Assembly: GCA_965240325.2 (NCBI GenBank)
Contig: OZ251239.1
Coordinates: 868,001-932,000 of the forward strand
Length of the DNA: 64,000 nucleotides
Reading direction: 5' to 3'
From: Rebecca billardiae RCC1528
Lineage: Eukaryota > Haptophyta
This document shows positions 19,099 to 29,571 of the stretch, piece by piece. A model generated the notes under the pieces. The model searched no databases. It was not told the origin of the DNA and saw nothing but the letters and a program-made list of their open reading frames with translations. Position 1 is the first letter of the stretch; each line of letters begins with the position of its first letter. Both the position numbers and the translations under genes were made by a program.

Positions 19099-21527
19099 GC
19101 ACGGCCTGTTACCAGCGCCTGCCTCCGGGAGGAGTGCCGAGTGCCCGCGACGGGCCGCCCCCGGGCGTTGTCGCTGCCGTCTGCGTGTGCGGCGTGTTCT
19201 GCGCGCCAAGCCAACGCTGGCGGACCAGCGTCCAGCCAGCAAGCGGAACTGTCGATCCGCACCATGCAGCATGGCACGATATGTTGCCAAGCGCGCGCCT
19301 CCATCGACTATCGAGTCCACGTCCACGACCACGCCGGCCCGATCAAAGTCGGATATCCCACTGGTGTCCTGTGCCATAGGACTACTGGGTCAGGCTAATA
19401 ATAATGGCTATGCTGACCACAGGCACAGGGCAGCCGGCCAGAGCGGAGGGCCCGCAGGAGATAGGTGGGTCCCTGGCGATTTTCCAGCGGTCTTTTAAAC
19501 ATTTACCGGGTTCTCTGGCCGGATTTCTTTCGCGCGGGGCGCGGCTCGGGAAAATCGCCGGGCCGCCGGCCGAGGTCCGATCTGAACGCTCCCGACGATG
19601 TCGGAGTGCCTCTCCAGCGCGACCGAGCCGCCGTGTGTCGGGTAGACTACTGCCAACACCTATCGCGCGCTCCAGCGCTTTGCGCGTGCTCACGGATGGG
19701 ATCCGTGGTCACACATCCCCCGCCTGGCACGTGCCCGCATGTTTGACTCTCGCCCGGCTAGACGCGTACAGACAACTTGAATCGATCGGCAGGTGTTCGA
19801 CCCGTGCCTTCGAGCAGGGTCACTTTTCGCTACAGGCGGGTCAGGCGACGGGAGGCATGGGTCACCATCAGGCATGTGCATACTCTTGACGCTCCCGCCA
19901 TCTTGAGCAGCTCTACGCACCGTGAAGGTGACAATTGGGCTGCGCGCAAGCTGCTCGTGAGAACGCACGACAGCCAGCCCCGGGCTCTCGGGGAGCCATG
20001 TGAGCGATTGGCGACTTCCGAGAGGGCGTGTTTGGTGGGGGTTGGTACCAATCATCGACCAGCAGGCCTGGGATGGGTGCACTGAGGACTTGGGATGCTG
20101 AGAAGCCGCCGCGATGTGCATCGAGCACGCTGACTTGCCATCCGTGTGCACGATCAAGCGCCAGGAAGATCAGCAGGGCCTTTGACAGCGGCAGCAGGCG
20201 CTCAGCGATCCTTCCCTATGCCGAGTGTGGGCATAATATGCGGTGCTCGAGCGTGGTCGCAGGATATGGGTCCATTCTTGACAGAACGCGGTCGCGTTGA
20301 CAGGCGCGGGTGCCACCCCACGCTGTTGCTCCTGCCATCGGGTGGTCCCACTCGTTCCGCTTGTTATCTGCGAAGACTCGTACTCAGCAAATCTACGGCT
20401 AGGCGTGGTAGACCCCTCAGACGCATGTCTGATGATTGCCCGGCACGTTCTCGTCGTCACGTTGGGTGTACTTGAGCGAGCGGAAGCCGCAACGTGATGG
20501 CTAGGCCAGCAGCTCAACCATCTGACGTCTCGCCGGCCAACTGGCTGAGTGCTCTCAGCCTAGCAGCAGCGTCGGTGAACCTATCGTATTGCTGCCTGGC
20601 AAGAAGATTGTAGGAGGTATCGTCGACGGCATGGGCTGCAGCTGCGGTAGTCGTGGACTGGTGGCGGCCTCACGCGGGTGGGCATACGACGACCGGTGAC
20701 ACGCGGAGTACGAGCACGGAAGCCGCCGAGCGCGGCAAGCTCCGGCGGTGGCGTTGGCTGATAGTCCAGCCTCGACGGCGGAGGGCTCCCGTGTGACGAC
20801 GGTGGCATGCTCGGTGGCGGGCGATGATGCGTGCCTCGGCACGCAGCCCGCCACAAACACTGCCACTCGCAGGCAGTCCGGTTGCGGCCCGGTTTGCCTG
20901 TGTCCGCGTCGCTCGGCGCCTATTCGATGACCCAACAAACGTACCCACATATCGGAACGAATTTGAATATATAGCGAGCCACATCCACGGTCAATATAAA
21001 GTGGGTAACCGTCGTTCTATATATGGGTAATTGGCTATATACAAAGTGGGTAATCTGCTCGATCTTGCTGTAGTTTGTTGGAGGTATCCGCGCACAGCAT
21101 AGAGCCCCACTCTTTGCTTCATAAAATGGTTCGGTCGGGTGTCAACGGTTGCCAATAAGTCGTTCCGATCGCATGTCGCCATCTAGCCACCATAACCATC
21201 AAGTAACGCTTCGCAAAATCTCTATGTGACACTAGTGGCGCGGCGCGCGCGCGCTCGGCCGCGCGACGGCACGCGGAGTAGGTTTTGAGGTCGAAACTTT
21301 TGCTCCGCCCCGATGGGACGCATTTATAGCGTCGATTCTGGGTGAGAGACGAAATCTAGGACGCCATTCTGAGTGCGCCAGAACATCGCCCCAGTTGGGA
21401 GGGACCCACCTACAGGAGAGTGACGACTCGTCAGCATGGCAGTTATTACTGTATATGTATATATATTATATATAATTAAATAATAATATAATAATAATAG
21501 TTATATATATATATAGTTCGTCATCAC

Positions 21528-21718
21528 CAGACGGTGCGTCGACTAGCTTCCGCTCGGCGATGGAGTGATGAGCGACTACGAGGGGGGGGGGGACGACGGC
21601 GAGCAGAGCGCTGACCCTGGTGTTTGTCTCTGCTGCTCGATCTGCTGCTATACAGCTTGCTGTCGTTGCTGACTCTGACGCCTGCCCAGTGCATACCACG
21701 TCGTTAATATATATAGTT
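21528..21718 (+). repeat. Dispersed ~180-bp repeat, copy in + orientation
   Basis: Matches the reverse complement of about 31011-31171. Shared blocks in order are AGACGGTGCGTCGA, CTTCCGCTCGGCGATGGAGT, GACTA(C/T)GAGGGGGGG, GACGACGGCGAG, CCTGGTGTTTGTCTCTGCTG, TCGATCTGCTGCTA, CTGACTCTGACGCCTGCCC and CATACCACGTCGTTAATATA. Small indels separate the copies. The right end contains the shorter CACGTCGTTAA module that recurs elsewhere in the window. Confidence 0.8.
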
Positions 21719-21837
21719 CGACCACGACCACCGCATCATATTTTTATTGTATATATATATATATATATCATATCTAATTATCGATGTGTCTGCTACACTC
21801 TGAGCCTGACGCTTGCCGGTTGCATACCACGCGTCAT

Positions 21838-21844
<7 letters not shown>

Positions 21845-21921
<77 letters not shown>
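21845..21921. repeat. (TA)n microsatellite, about 38 units
   Basis: Nearly pure TA run, the longest in the window. It directly follows a variant copy (about 21786-21843) of the module ending in CACG(C)GTCATTAT, the same arrangement as at 35113 and 38937. Confidence 0.9.
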
Positions 21922-21923
<2 letters not shown>

Positions 21924-21994
21924 CCCCGGTGATGCAACATCGGCAGCGCCGGCGCGATAACTAATACTAGTCACTTAGTGGCACCGGACATGAC

Positions 21995-22545
21995 GGCGAG
22001 TTCGGACGACGACGTTTTGTGGACGACGGTGGGGCGAGGACGACGGGCGCTGGCGCGCCGCCGCGCCGCGAGGCGGCCGCAGCCCTCATGACTCATCCAG
22101 GCCTCGCAGGCGGACGGCTGAACGATTTTTTCCGGCGGCACTACCATCGGCGACGGCTTCATGGGCGGTGACAGTTGGCGGGCGTCAATCTCGCCTGCCT
22201 GAGCTGTGTGCGTCTCTTATTCTTAGTAAACTGTACAGTTTATTTGTTTTAACGTGCGTAAGGCTCACGGTGGCAGGTTGCCGCGCCATCCTTCAGCGCA
22301 CGCTCTCCGAAGAGAGACCTGGTAGTTCGGACGACGACGTTTTGTGGACGACGGTGGGGCGAGGACGACGGGCGCTGGCGCGCCGCGAGGCGGCCGCAGC
22401 CCTCATCCAGGCCTCGCAGGCGGACGGCTGAACGAATTTTCCGGCGGCGCTACCATCGGCGACGGCTTCATGGGCGGTGACAGTTGGCGGGCGTCAATCT
22501 CTCCTGCCTGAGCTGTGTGCGTCTCTTATTCTTAGTATAAACTGT
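21995..22545 (+). repeat. Tandem duplication of a ~230-bp unit
   Basis: Two copies, about 21998-22245 and 22325-22545. Each runs GTTCGGACGACGACGTTTTG, GGCGAGGACGACGGGCGCTG, GGCGGCCGCAGCCCTCAT, CAGGCGGACGGCTGAACGA, TTCATGGGCGGTGACAG and ends with GTGCGTCTCTTATTCTTAGT. The first copy has small insertions. Read on the plus strand the front part can encode SSDDDVLWTTVGRGRRALARR and then a short tail, possibly a duplicated fragment of an exon. The end of each copy is the dispersed motif described at 31330, 46677 and 51614. Confidence 0.8.
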
Positions 22546-23820
22546 AGTGGTGAGTCTAAGTGTCGTAGTGGGTCAATTGGTACGGAGGCACAGCTGCGGT
22601 GCCCAGCTGCCGGTGCCCGGAAAGAACGCGACGACGTGTCCGGTCAGTCGTATAGTGAAGAATGACCGGAGTCACTCGAGGTTGAACTTGAAGCCCGCCG
22701 GGGCGCCGCGTGGCTGGCAGTCGCGTGGCGCGCCAGCATGAGAGCGCGGGCGATCGAGCGCGCCATCGACGTCGCCTGTGGCAGGGTGGTGGCATTCTCG
22801 TCCAGCACCGCACCAACTACCAAGCCAGGGCGTGTACGCAGCTGACTTCACTATCGCCGGGCCGACAGCGCCATCTTTTGGGCTGACCCACACGTGCGCG
22901 AAGACCCTCAGGCTCAATCAACGCAATCAATTCCAGGGCTTCCAGCAGCCTCGGGCCCTCGTTGGATCTGACGAACTCGACGTGATTGGCCGCCGCCTCG
23001 GCGACTGCCTTGGGCTTGAGCACTTGACTTGTTCATTGTAGTGAACGGTGGGTGCCTTGCTGGAGTGGGGGGCCTGGCCAGCGCTCACGTCTGTGTCTGT
23101 GACGTCAGGGACGCCGGAACAGGCACTATTGTGATATAGCCAGGGGCAGGTTGCGCACGAGGCCAGCGGTCAGTCGGAAAGCCGCCGCCAACGGGCGGGT
23201 GGTTGGCGAGCCACGAGTCGTTGTACGCGGCGTCCCCTTCTCGGCCGAATGGAGCGAGGCGGGGCAAGCTCGAACCGGCTGGGGCGCATCGCGCACGGCG
23301 GGCGGGCTTTGGCGCTTTGCCTTTTTCCGTATTCAATGTACCCGCTTCAAATGGACGAAGCCCGTTCCAATAGGAAGACGGTTCAATTTGGCGTACTGTA
23401 TGACCGATGCGGGGAACGCGCCTGTGTTCTGTTTGATTCAGAACAGCCAATTACCCCCATACTGCCCGAATTTCCGCTTATATTGAACGCGCCATTGTCT
23501 TTGTCAGGAGAATCGGTCGTCAAGACATCTTCAAGAATCAGACTACCCCCATAGTAGTACGAACAGGGGAGAGAAAGTACGAACCGTACGAATTGTAGTC
23601 TCATTCTATAGTTTAACGACACAGCCACACAGGTAGGACGACGCGGGTCTCCGCCTGATTACAGTATTCGTCGGCGGCCGGCGGCAGTGCCCGATCCGCC
23701 GATCGTCGACACGAAGTTGGCGTTTCGGTGGCAGAGCATAGCCTGCACCGCGATCGAATGTTTGACGATGGAGCCGAGAGTTAAAAGTACCCCTCAATAT
23801 CGTTCAAGATTCGGCTGACC

Positions 23821-24846
23821 ATGACGAGGACCAGCCCGCGGGAGTGGTGCGCGGCACTCGAGCACCCGTGCGTCTTCGTCAACGGGACCGTGATCTCCCA
23901 GCCGACCTCGAGCATCATTGGCGTGGTGCTCGGCGTCGCCTACCTCATCTCGGGCGCCTTCACCATCCGAGCCAACCACAAGCGCGGTGTATTGTGGGCG
24001 TGGACCAAAGGCAAGGAGGAGGAGACCGGGTTTGGCGACAAGGCGCGGGAGTTCTGCCGAGAGCTCTACGGCGTGACGCTTATCGTTTGGGGTGCCGCCC
24101 TCTTCTTCGCCACTGCATCGTACGCCGGCGCGGCGGGCGCAGCGCGCGCGCGGCCCGCCGCGGGCAGCATTACGGTGAGCGTGAACGGGGCATGACACGG
24201 CGCGCTGCGGTGCCCGCGGCGCAGGTACCAGTCCTTCACCTACCAGCTGCAGTGCGAGACCATCGACTCGCCCTGCATCGACCCCGATTCCGCGGAGCTC
24301 CTGTACGACGTGGACGTCAACTGGGCCGCCATCACGTACCTCATCCTGCAGACCGTTGGCCACCACCTTCTCGTGGTCGGGGACGTGTTCCGCGCGGCCC
24401 GGCGCTACGTGCGGCTCGCGATCGCCGTCTCGGTGGCGCTCACACTGGCCTACGCGCTCTGGTGCTTCACGGTCGACGTGCATAACACCGTGGACCTCTA
24501 CTCGGCGTCCCTCGTCATCGCGGCGCCGACCCTGGCGGCCCAGGGCTTTCTCAGCGGCTGGGTCCGCTACGGCCCGCGGCTGCTGGCCTGCTGGGCGACA
24601 CTGCTCGTCTCCTATGTTGTCTACATATGCTTTGTCTACATGGTGGACGAGGAGCGGGTCTACCGAGAGTCGGGGGTCTGGTTCCACGCCAACGACGCGC
24701 TTCACGTGCTGGTGATCCCCTACGGCCCTCTCCTCTACTGGGCATCGCTCACTGCGGAGGACGCGCCGCCAGGCACGGCCTTCGCCACGGAGAACCACGT
24801 GGAGGCCGAGCGGAAGGCGGGGAAGGATGACGACATCAGGGCCTGA
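23821..24846 (+). CDS. Seven-transmembrane protein of unknown function
   Basis: Exons 23821-24119 and 24225-24846 give 306 aa; the 105-nt intron has donor TC|GTACGC and acceptor GCGCAG|GTAC (phase 2). I do not recognise the family. Hydrophobic segments lie near residues 28-45 (SIIGVVLGVAYLISGAF), 82-100 (LYGVTLIVWGAALFFATASY), 135-153, 165-183, 192-210, 219-241 and 257-278. The first loop carries GKEEETGFGDKAREF, and the second is a Cys-containing lumenal-type loop (CETIDSPCIDPDS). The sixth-to-seventh region reads WFHANDALHVLVIPYG, with two histidines that could bind metal in the manner of PAQR or ceramidase-like hydrolases; that is only a suggestion. The C-terminus is charged and cytosolic in appearance. 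GC content is a little lower than in adjacent genes. Confidence 0.75.
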
Positions 24847-25154
24847 GCCCCGCGTGGTGGCAGCGGGCTCGCCGGCCGCGCAGCCTCGCCGCGGCGTCGT
24901 GAGGCATTCCGCCGACGAAGCCTTCGATCGTCTGATGGAGTCTGCCGAGTCTGGGCCTCTATCTGCCTCTGGCCCGTGGTCGGCCCCGGCCGCCCCGGTA
25001 CCACACTACGACCACGACCGACTACGCGGACGAAGCAGGTCGTGTATATATATCGTCAGACTGCTGGCGCCCGCCTGCCATGCGCTGCGGAATTTGCTCG
25101 CTACTCATCATAAACTATACATATATATATATATATACCTCTCAAGCTCTACGT
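24847..25154. other. Convergent intergenic region
   Basis: 308 bp between two stop codons. It includes short TA runs near 25026 and 25117-25137. Nothing else is recognised; 3' UTRs of both genes are expected here. Confidence 0.5.
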
Positions 25155-27851
25155 CTACGGCCGCTGCAGCCGCTGCAGCCGCTGCAGCTGCCGCTGCCGC
25201 CGCTGCCGCTGAGACTGCTGCTGCTGCTGCTGCTGCACCTCGTCGGCCGCCTGCTTGTGGATGTCGGCGAGGAGGTGCTCGTGCCGCCGATGGCGCATGG
25301 CAACCCGCTGCGCGTTCCCACCGCCCGAGCCCTCCTCCGCGTCCGCCGCGTCGGTCTCGTTGGTCGCCGTCCCCGGATAGAGCGCGCGCACCGTGTCAGC
25401 GACGGCCGCGAGCTCCACGCCCGTCGCGAGCGTGATGCGGTCGCTCGCCATGGACACGTCGAAGAGCGAGCTCTTCGCGGCGCGCGAGCGGCCACCCATG
25501 CCGACGACCATGCCGCGGCAGCGCGCGGGGCCCAGCACCTGGCGCGCGAGCATGCGCGCGACGCTCGCGGGCGTCCAGCGCGCGGGCAGCGCCGAGCCGA
25601 CGTTGTACACGCCGCCCTGCGGCGCGGTCCAGCCGCGCTGCAGCAGCGTCTCCACGATGCGCAGCACGTCGGCGACGGCGGTGAACGAGCGGGCCTCGTT
25701 GCGCGCCGCCTCGAACGGCCGCCCCGCGCGCACCGCGCGCTCGACGTGCTGCAGGTACGAGTGCGTGGGCACGTACAGCCCGCGTGCGCGCCTGCCGAGC
25801 AGCTGCGAGAGCCTGAGCACGAGCGCGCGCGCGCCAAAGGTCGCGTCGAGCTCAGCCTCGAGGGCGAGCTTGGTGCGCCCGAGCGCGCAGCGCGGGCGCG
25901 GCGTGTCGAGCTCGGTGTACAGCGCGCGGCGCGCCAGCGGCGCGCGCGCCGACGCCGCGCCGCCGGGGGGCGGCGGCGTGTGGCGCAGCTGCAGCCGGCG
26001 GCGGCGCGCGGCGCGGCCCGCGCGGCGGCGCGCGCCGCCGGCCGCGAGCGCGCCGCCGCCGAGCGCGCCCGCGCCGCCGGCCTCATGCCCGGCGTACACG
26101 AGGTCTGTGCTCAGGCCGATGAAGGCGGCGCCGACGGCGTGCGACGCGTTGAGCAGCGCGATGGGCACGTTCAGCGCGAGGCACCGCGCCTCGTCGATCT
26201 CGCACTCGAACGCCTCCGACACGCCGTCCGCGTTGATCACGAGGTCGGGCACGCGCGAGTCGGGCCCGAGCACCTGCGCGACCGAGCGCGCGTCCGAGAC
26301 GTCGACGGCGGTCATCGAGTCGCACGCGGCGCCGAGCTCGTAGATGAAGCGCTCGGGCTCGAGCGTGTCGGGCTCGAACGCGCAGTGCAGCGAGAGCAGC
26401 CGGCCGAACCGCGTGGAGATCGAGTCGGCGAGCAGCCGGCCGAGGTAGCTGGACGCGCCGGTGAGCAGCACGCGCCGGAACGGGAGGCGGGCGAGGTCGT
26501 GCGCGGCGCGCATCGCGGCCGCGTTCTCGACGAGCGGCCAGGCCTTCCAGTCGCGGGAGTACCAGAGCGGGCCGCGGTTGCGCTCGAGCGGCTTGCGCGG
26601 CGGCTTCGACACCCAGTCCACCGTCGCCTCGCCCGGCCGCGAGATGTTGTGGCACTCCCACGACTCTGGCTGCTCGGCGCTCGCGAGCGTCGCGCGCAGC
26701 GAGGGAGGCACGCCGTCCGACGCAAAGTGGCGCAGCCGGAGCGCGTGCACAAAGTCGTGGTAGGCGACCTGCACGCCCGGGTCGAGGACGATCTGGCCGA
26801 GGCCGACGCGCCACATGTCCTTGCACACCAGCCCCTCCGGCAGCGTCGCGCACTCCTCCACCCCCAGCGAGCCCGAGTCGAGCCCCACCTCCCAGCGGAA
26901 GCGCACGCCCGCGTCAAACGGCCGCGCCGTGAACACGGCGACGCCGTTCCAGCACGAGTACACGGGCTCGGGCGCGTCGTGCAGCGCGGGGCACGGCGCG
27001 GGCGCGGGCGGGCACTCCGCGTCCAGCTCGTTCGACCAGAACAGCGGCGCCAGCCGCTCGGGCAGCCTGTACGTGCCGTTCATGTCCTGCGTCGCCCACG
27101 TGTCGTAGAAGACGGTGCGCAGCTCCTTGTGCTTCTGCAGGCTGCCGAGCTTTGTGGGCGTGGAGACGACGACGGGCCAGAAGTCGGTGGCGCACGCGAG
27201 CTGCGCGCCGCTCAGCGCCGAGTGCGACAGCAGCCGCAGCACGTCCGGCGCGCAGTACACCACGTCGTTCACGAAGACGACGTGCGTGAACGCGCCGGGC
27301 GACGCGTACAGCGGCTCGAGGATCTCGTTGCGTAGCGTGGCGATGTACTGGAGGCGGAAGACGCGCTTGTCGTTGGAGCGGAAGGGGAGGAAGACGGTGG
27401 GCGGGTCGTCCCGCGTGCGAATCGTGCTGCCCACGCCGCGCGCGCGCAGCTGCTCGCGCCACGCCTCGAGGATCGACGCGGTCTGGTCGTCCGAGCCCGA
27501 CTCCAGGATCGACACGTGCGCGCTCGAGGCGCCGCCGACGAGCTCGAGCGCCTGCTCGAGCGTGGCGATCCACTTGTGCACGATCTTCGCGCTGTTATGC
27601 AGCATCGCCGCGAAGAGCACGCGCGGCGGCACCGCCTGGCCGAGCACCACGCGCCGCAGCGCCTCGATCTTCTCTGGCGGGTACTTGGCCGCGCACCGCT
27701 CGGCGTGCGTGCCGTTGGGCACGTGCACGTCGATGCCGTCCAGGTTCAGCCGCGGGTCGGCGAGCGTGACGGACGCGAGCGCGCACGCGCCCACGAGCCA
27801 CGCGCCGAGCCGCCGGAGCCGGCGCGGAGCGCGCGCGTCGTGCGACCCCAT
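25155..27851 (-). CDS. Secretory CAP59/CMT1-like mannosyltransferase fused to an NAD-dependent epimerase-like domain
   Basis: Single exon, 898 aa, starting MGSHDARAPRRLRRLG with a signal-anchor (WLVGACALASVTLA), so Golgi or ER lumenal. Residues about 60-430 match the CAP59/CMT1 alpha-1,3-mannosyltransferase family: ILESGSDDQTASILEAW, YIATLRNEILEPL, VVFVNDVVYCAPD, CATDFWPVV, FYDTWATQDMNG and CWNGVAVFTARPFD. Residues about 458-830 form an extended-SDR/RmlD-like domain: RVLLTGASSYLGRLL (nucleotide loop), LVINADGVSEAF, IGLSTDLVYAG and LGRTKLALEAELDA. The usual YxxxK tyrosine is replaced (ALGRTK where YGxTK is expected), so the second domain may be non-catalytic, as argued for MAT2B. The C-terminus is Gln/Arg-rich, encoded by CTG/CTGCAGC repeats. 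I know of no standard protein with this pairing. It is divergent from the DUF4281 gene. Confidence 0.82.
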   Translation of the reverse strand: MGSHDARAPRRLRRLGAWLVGACALASVTLADPRLNLDGIDVHVPNGTHAERCAAKYPPEKIEALRRVVLGQAVPPRVLFAAMLHNSAKIVHKWIATLEQALELVGGASSAHVSILESGSDDQTASILEAWREQLRARGVGSTIRTRDDPPTVFLPFRSNDKRVFRLQYIATLRNEILEPLYASPGAFTHVVFVNDVVYCAPDVLRLLSHSALSGAQLACATDFWPVVVSTPTKLGSLQKHKELRTVFYDTWATQDMNGTYRLPERLAPLFWSNELDAECPPAPAPCPALHDAPEPVYSCWNGVAVFTARPFDAGVRFRWEVGLDSGSLGVEECATLPEGLVCKDMWRVGLGQIVLDPGVQVAYHDFVHALRLRHFASDGVPPSLRATLASAEQPESWECHNISRPGEATVDWVSKPPRKPLERNRGPLWYSRDWKAWPLVENAAAMRAAHDLARLPFRRVLLTGASSYLGRLLADSISTRFGRLLSLHCAFEPDTLEPERFIYELGAACDSMTAVDVSDARSVAQVLGPDSRVPDLVINADGVSEAFECEIDEARCLALNVPIALLNASHAVGAAFIGLSTDLVYAGHEAGGAGALGGGALAAGGARRRAGRAARRRRLQLRHTPPPPGGAASARAPLARRALYTELDTPRPRCALGRTKLALEAELDATFGARALVLRLSQLLGRRARGLYVPTHSYLQHVERAVRAGRPFEAARNEARSFTAVADVLRIVETLLQRGWTAPQGGVYNVGSALPARWTPASVARMLARQVLGPARCRGMVVGMGGRSRAAKSSLFDVSMASDRITLATGVELAAVADTVRALYPGTATNETDAADAEEGSGGGNAQRVAMRHRRHEHLLADIHKQAADEVQQQQQQQSQRQRRQRQLQRLQRLQRP

Positions 27852-27941
27852 GTGATGCCCGACCCTCGAGGGAGCGCTTGGACCCAACTCGCGCTTGCGC
27901 GGCCGAAAACCACTGCGCCAGTGTCGGCCTTCACATTCAGC

Positions 27942-28409
27942 ATGGGAAAGCCGGCCATCGTGGCGCCGCCGGCAACGGCGGACGACGTCTTCGGCGTGCC
28001 CGCAGAACGCTGGTTCGACGTGCTCAGCGCGCTGTCGCTCCCTGCCTGGATCCTCCTCGCGGTCGCGCCCAAGTGGCGCGCGACGCAGGAGCTCAGCCTT
28101 CTGCCCGTGTACACGTACGGCCTCGCCTACACCCTGCTGCTCGGCACGTACGTGGCAAACTCGGAGGTCAGCCTGGACGCGTTCGGGTCGCTCGGCGGGA
28201 TCGCCGCCGTCTTCGAGAACAAAATCGCGCTCCTCGCCGGCTGGGTCCACTACCTCGCGTTCGACCTCCTCGCCGGCCGCGCGATCACTCGCGATGCGAT
28301 CCAGCACCAGGTGCCACACCTGCTGCTGCTGCCTTGCCTGTTCCTCACGCTGATGGCGGGACCGTTCGGCTGGCTGCTGTACCAGGTCGTACGTCGCGTC
28401 TACGGCTGA
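27942..28409 (+). CDS. DUF4281/ABA4-like membrane protein
   Basis: 155 aa from the ATG at 27942; an in-frame ATG at 27855 would add 29 residues rich in Ala/Thr/Ser that could be a targeting peptide. DUF4281 includes plant ABA4, needed for neoxanthin synthesis in plastids, and uncharacterised bacterial and algal relatives. Landmarks: FDVLSALSLPAWILLAVAP near residue 22, LLPVYTYGLAYTLLLGTY near 50, LGGIAAVFENKIALLAGWVH, YLAFDLLAGRAITRDA and PHLLLLPCLFLTLMAGPFGW near 130. Four membrane helices are seen. The WVH and FDL-x-x-G-R motifs are family-typical. The bacterial-like form without a long tail means ABA4 orthology cannot be claimed. It shares a promoter of about 90 bp or less with the divergent mannosyltransferase fusion. 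Confidence 0.82.
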   Translation: MGKPAIVAPPATADDVFGVPAERWFDVLSALSLPAWILLAVAPKWRATQELSLLPVYTYGLAYTLLLGTYVANSEVSLDAFGSLGGIAAVFENKIALLAGWVHYLAFDLLAGRAITRDAIQHQVPHLLLLPCLFLTLMAGPFGWLLYQVVRRVYG

Positions 28410-28796
28410 AGCAGTTAGTATCATCAGCATCATGGCATCCGCCAGACAGAAGCCCAGATCACCGCCTCACACCGTGACACCGGCCGCACAGCCCGCACAC
28501 GCGGCCCTCCCAGCTCCCTGCGGCGCCGTCGCCGCGGGTTGCGGGCCCGCGCCCGCGGGCCCGTCCGACGCGGGGGCCGGGGTGCCCATCAGATCAGATC
28601 ATGATCACTGATTCCTCATCATCATCCCGGCGGCGGCCAGCAGCGACGCGCCGTCGGAGCACGGCGGCGGAGAGTCCGATCCGCGCCGGAAATGCGGCAG
28701 GCGATTCTGCCGATGCTGAGCCGTCGGCGGTTCGGGACAATCTGATGATGCTCATGAGGCTGACGAGTCGCGTGGTGGCCTGGCGCACTCGCCTCC
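28410..28796. other. Convergent intergenic region
   Basis: 387 bp between the DUF4281 stop and the gankyrin-like stop. It contains ATCAGATCAGATCATGATCA near 28588 and mixed GC sequence. No gene is seen. Confidence 0.5.
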
Positions 28797-29474
28797 TCAG
28801 CTGACGCGAGCGAGCAATCTCGCCTTGATGTCACCTGGGCAGTCGTCGAGCGGCGCGCGCCCGCCCGTGTTGCGCGCCTCGAGCGGAGCACCTGCGTCGA
28901 TCAGCACCGTGCACACGTCCTCGCGCCCCTCAGCGGCGGCGAGGTGAAGCGGGGTGCTGCCCTCGCGGTCGGCGGCCGAGAGCACCGACGGCGGCAGCTG
29001 CTCGCACATGACGCGCACGGCTTCGAGCTGGCCCGTCGCGCACGCGCGGTGCAGCGCCGTCCCGCCGCTACGGTCGCCGAGCGTGGCGTCCGCTCGCGCG
29101 CCGAGCAGCACCTCGACGACGCGAGCGCGCCCCTTGGACGCAGCGTAGTGCAGGGCCGTCGCGCGGCTCTCCGCCGTGCGGGCGTTCACATCTGCGCGCG
29201 CGTCGACGAGCCGCGCGCATACGCCCGCATGCCCGGCGCTCGCCGCCGAGTGCAACGGCGTGAATCGCGACTCGTCCGCGCTGTTCACGCGCGCGCCGGC
29301 AGCGAGCAGCGCGTCCAGGGCGGCCTCGCGGCCGGCGACGGCGGCGTGGTGCAGTGCCGTGCGCCCATCGCCATCCGCCCCGTTGAGCACGCCCTCATCT
29401 GTCCCCGCGAGCAGCGCCGCCAGCTCCTCGACGTGATCGGACGCCGCGGCACGGATCAGACGGGCATCCGCCAT
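28797..29474 (-). CDS. Ankyrin-repeat protein, gankyrin/PSMD10 (Nas6)-like
   Basis: Single exon, 225 aa, essentially the length of human PSMD10 (226 aa). Six to seven ankyrin repeats run through the whole protein: DGRTALHHAAVAGREAALD, SRFTPLHSAASAGHAGV, SRATALHYAASKGRARVVEV, GGTALHRACATGQLEAV, GSTPLHLAAAEGREDVCTV and a final GGRAPLD. Gankyrin/Nas6 is a chaperone of 19S proteasome base assembly that binds the Rpt3 ATPase. The repeat ASKGRARVVEVLLGARAD-type element fits gankyrin better than generic ankyrin arrays. Ankyrin proteins are hard to assign by eye, so the orthology is probable, not proven. It is divergent from PTPA, about 100 bp away. Confidence 0.75.
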   Translation of the reverse strand: MADARLIRAAASDHVEELAALLAGTDEGVLNGADGDGRTALHHAAVAGREAALDALLAAGARVNSADESRFTPLHSAASAGHAGVCARLVDARADVNARTAESRATALHYAASKGRARVVEVLLGARADATLGDRSGGTALHRACATGQLEAVRVMCEQLPPSVLSAADREGSTPLHLAAAEGREDVCTVLIDAGAPLEARNTGGRAPLDDCPGDIKARLLARVS

Positions 29475-29571
29475 TGTGACGGTAACTCACTAACTCAAGC
29501 CGCCGCCGCTTGCAACTTGCAAGTGTGCAGCAGGACCGGCCTGGCAAGGGCATCGGGCAGCATTCGCGGCC

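Larger units (their letters stand above)
19099..23820. other. Gene-poor, repeat-bearing region
   Basis: 4.7 kb with no gene I can support. 19099-20980 is apparently single-copy, with frames of 70-160 aa that match nothing known. An inverted pair of GGCGATTTTCC and GGAAAATCGCC lies near 19476 and 19555. Minus-strand residues near 20050-20170 faintly recall a retrotransposon reverse transcriptase (see findings). 20960-21060 repeats an ATAAAGTGGGTAA-type word. 21440-21930 is TA-rich and carries copies of two dispersed repeats. 21995-22545 is a tandem duplication. 22560-23800 has several frames near 100 aa with no recognisable product. GC content is visibly lower than in the gene blocks. Confidence 0.5.

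Noticed and set aside
19404-19889. 161-codon plus-strand frame
   Set aside because: No similarity to any family I know, no codon bias like neighbours, and overlapped by other open frames.
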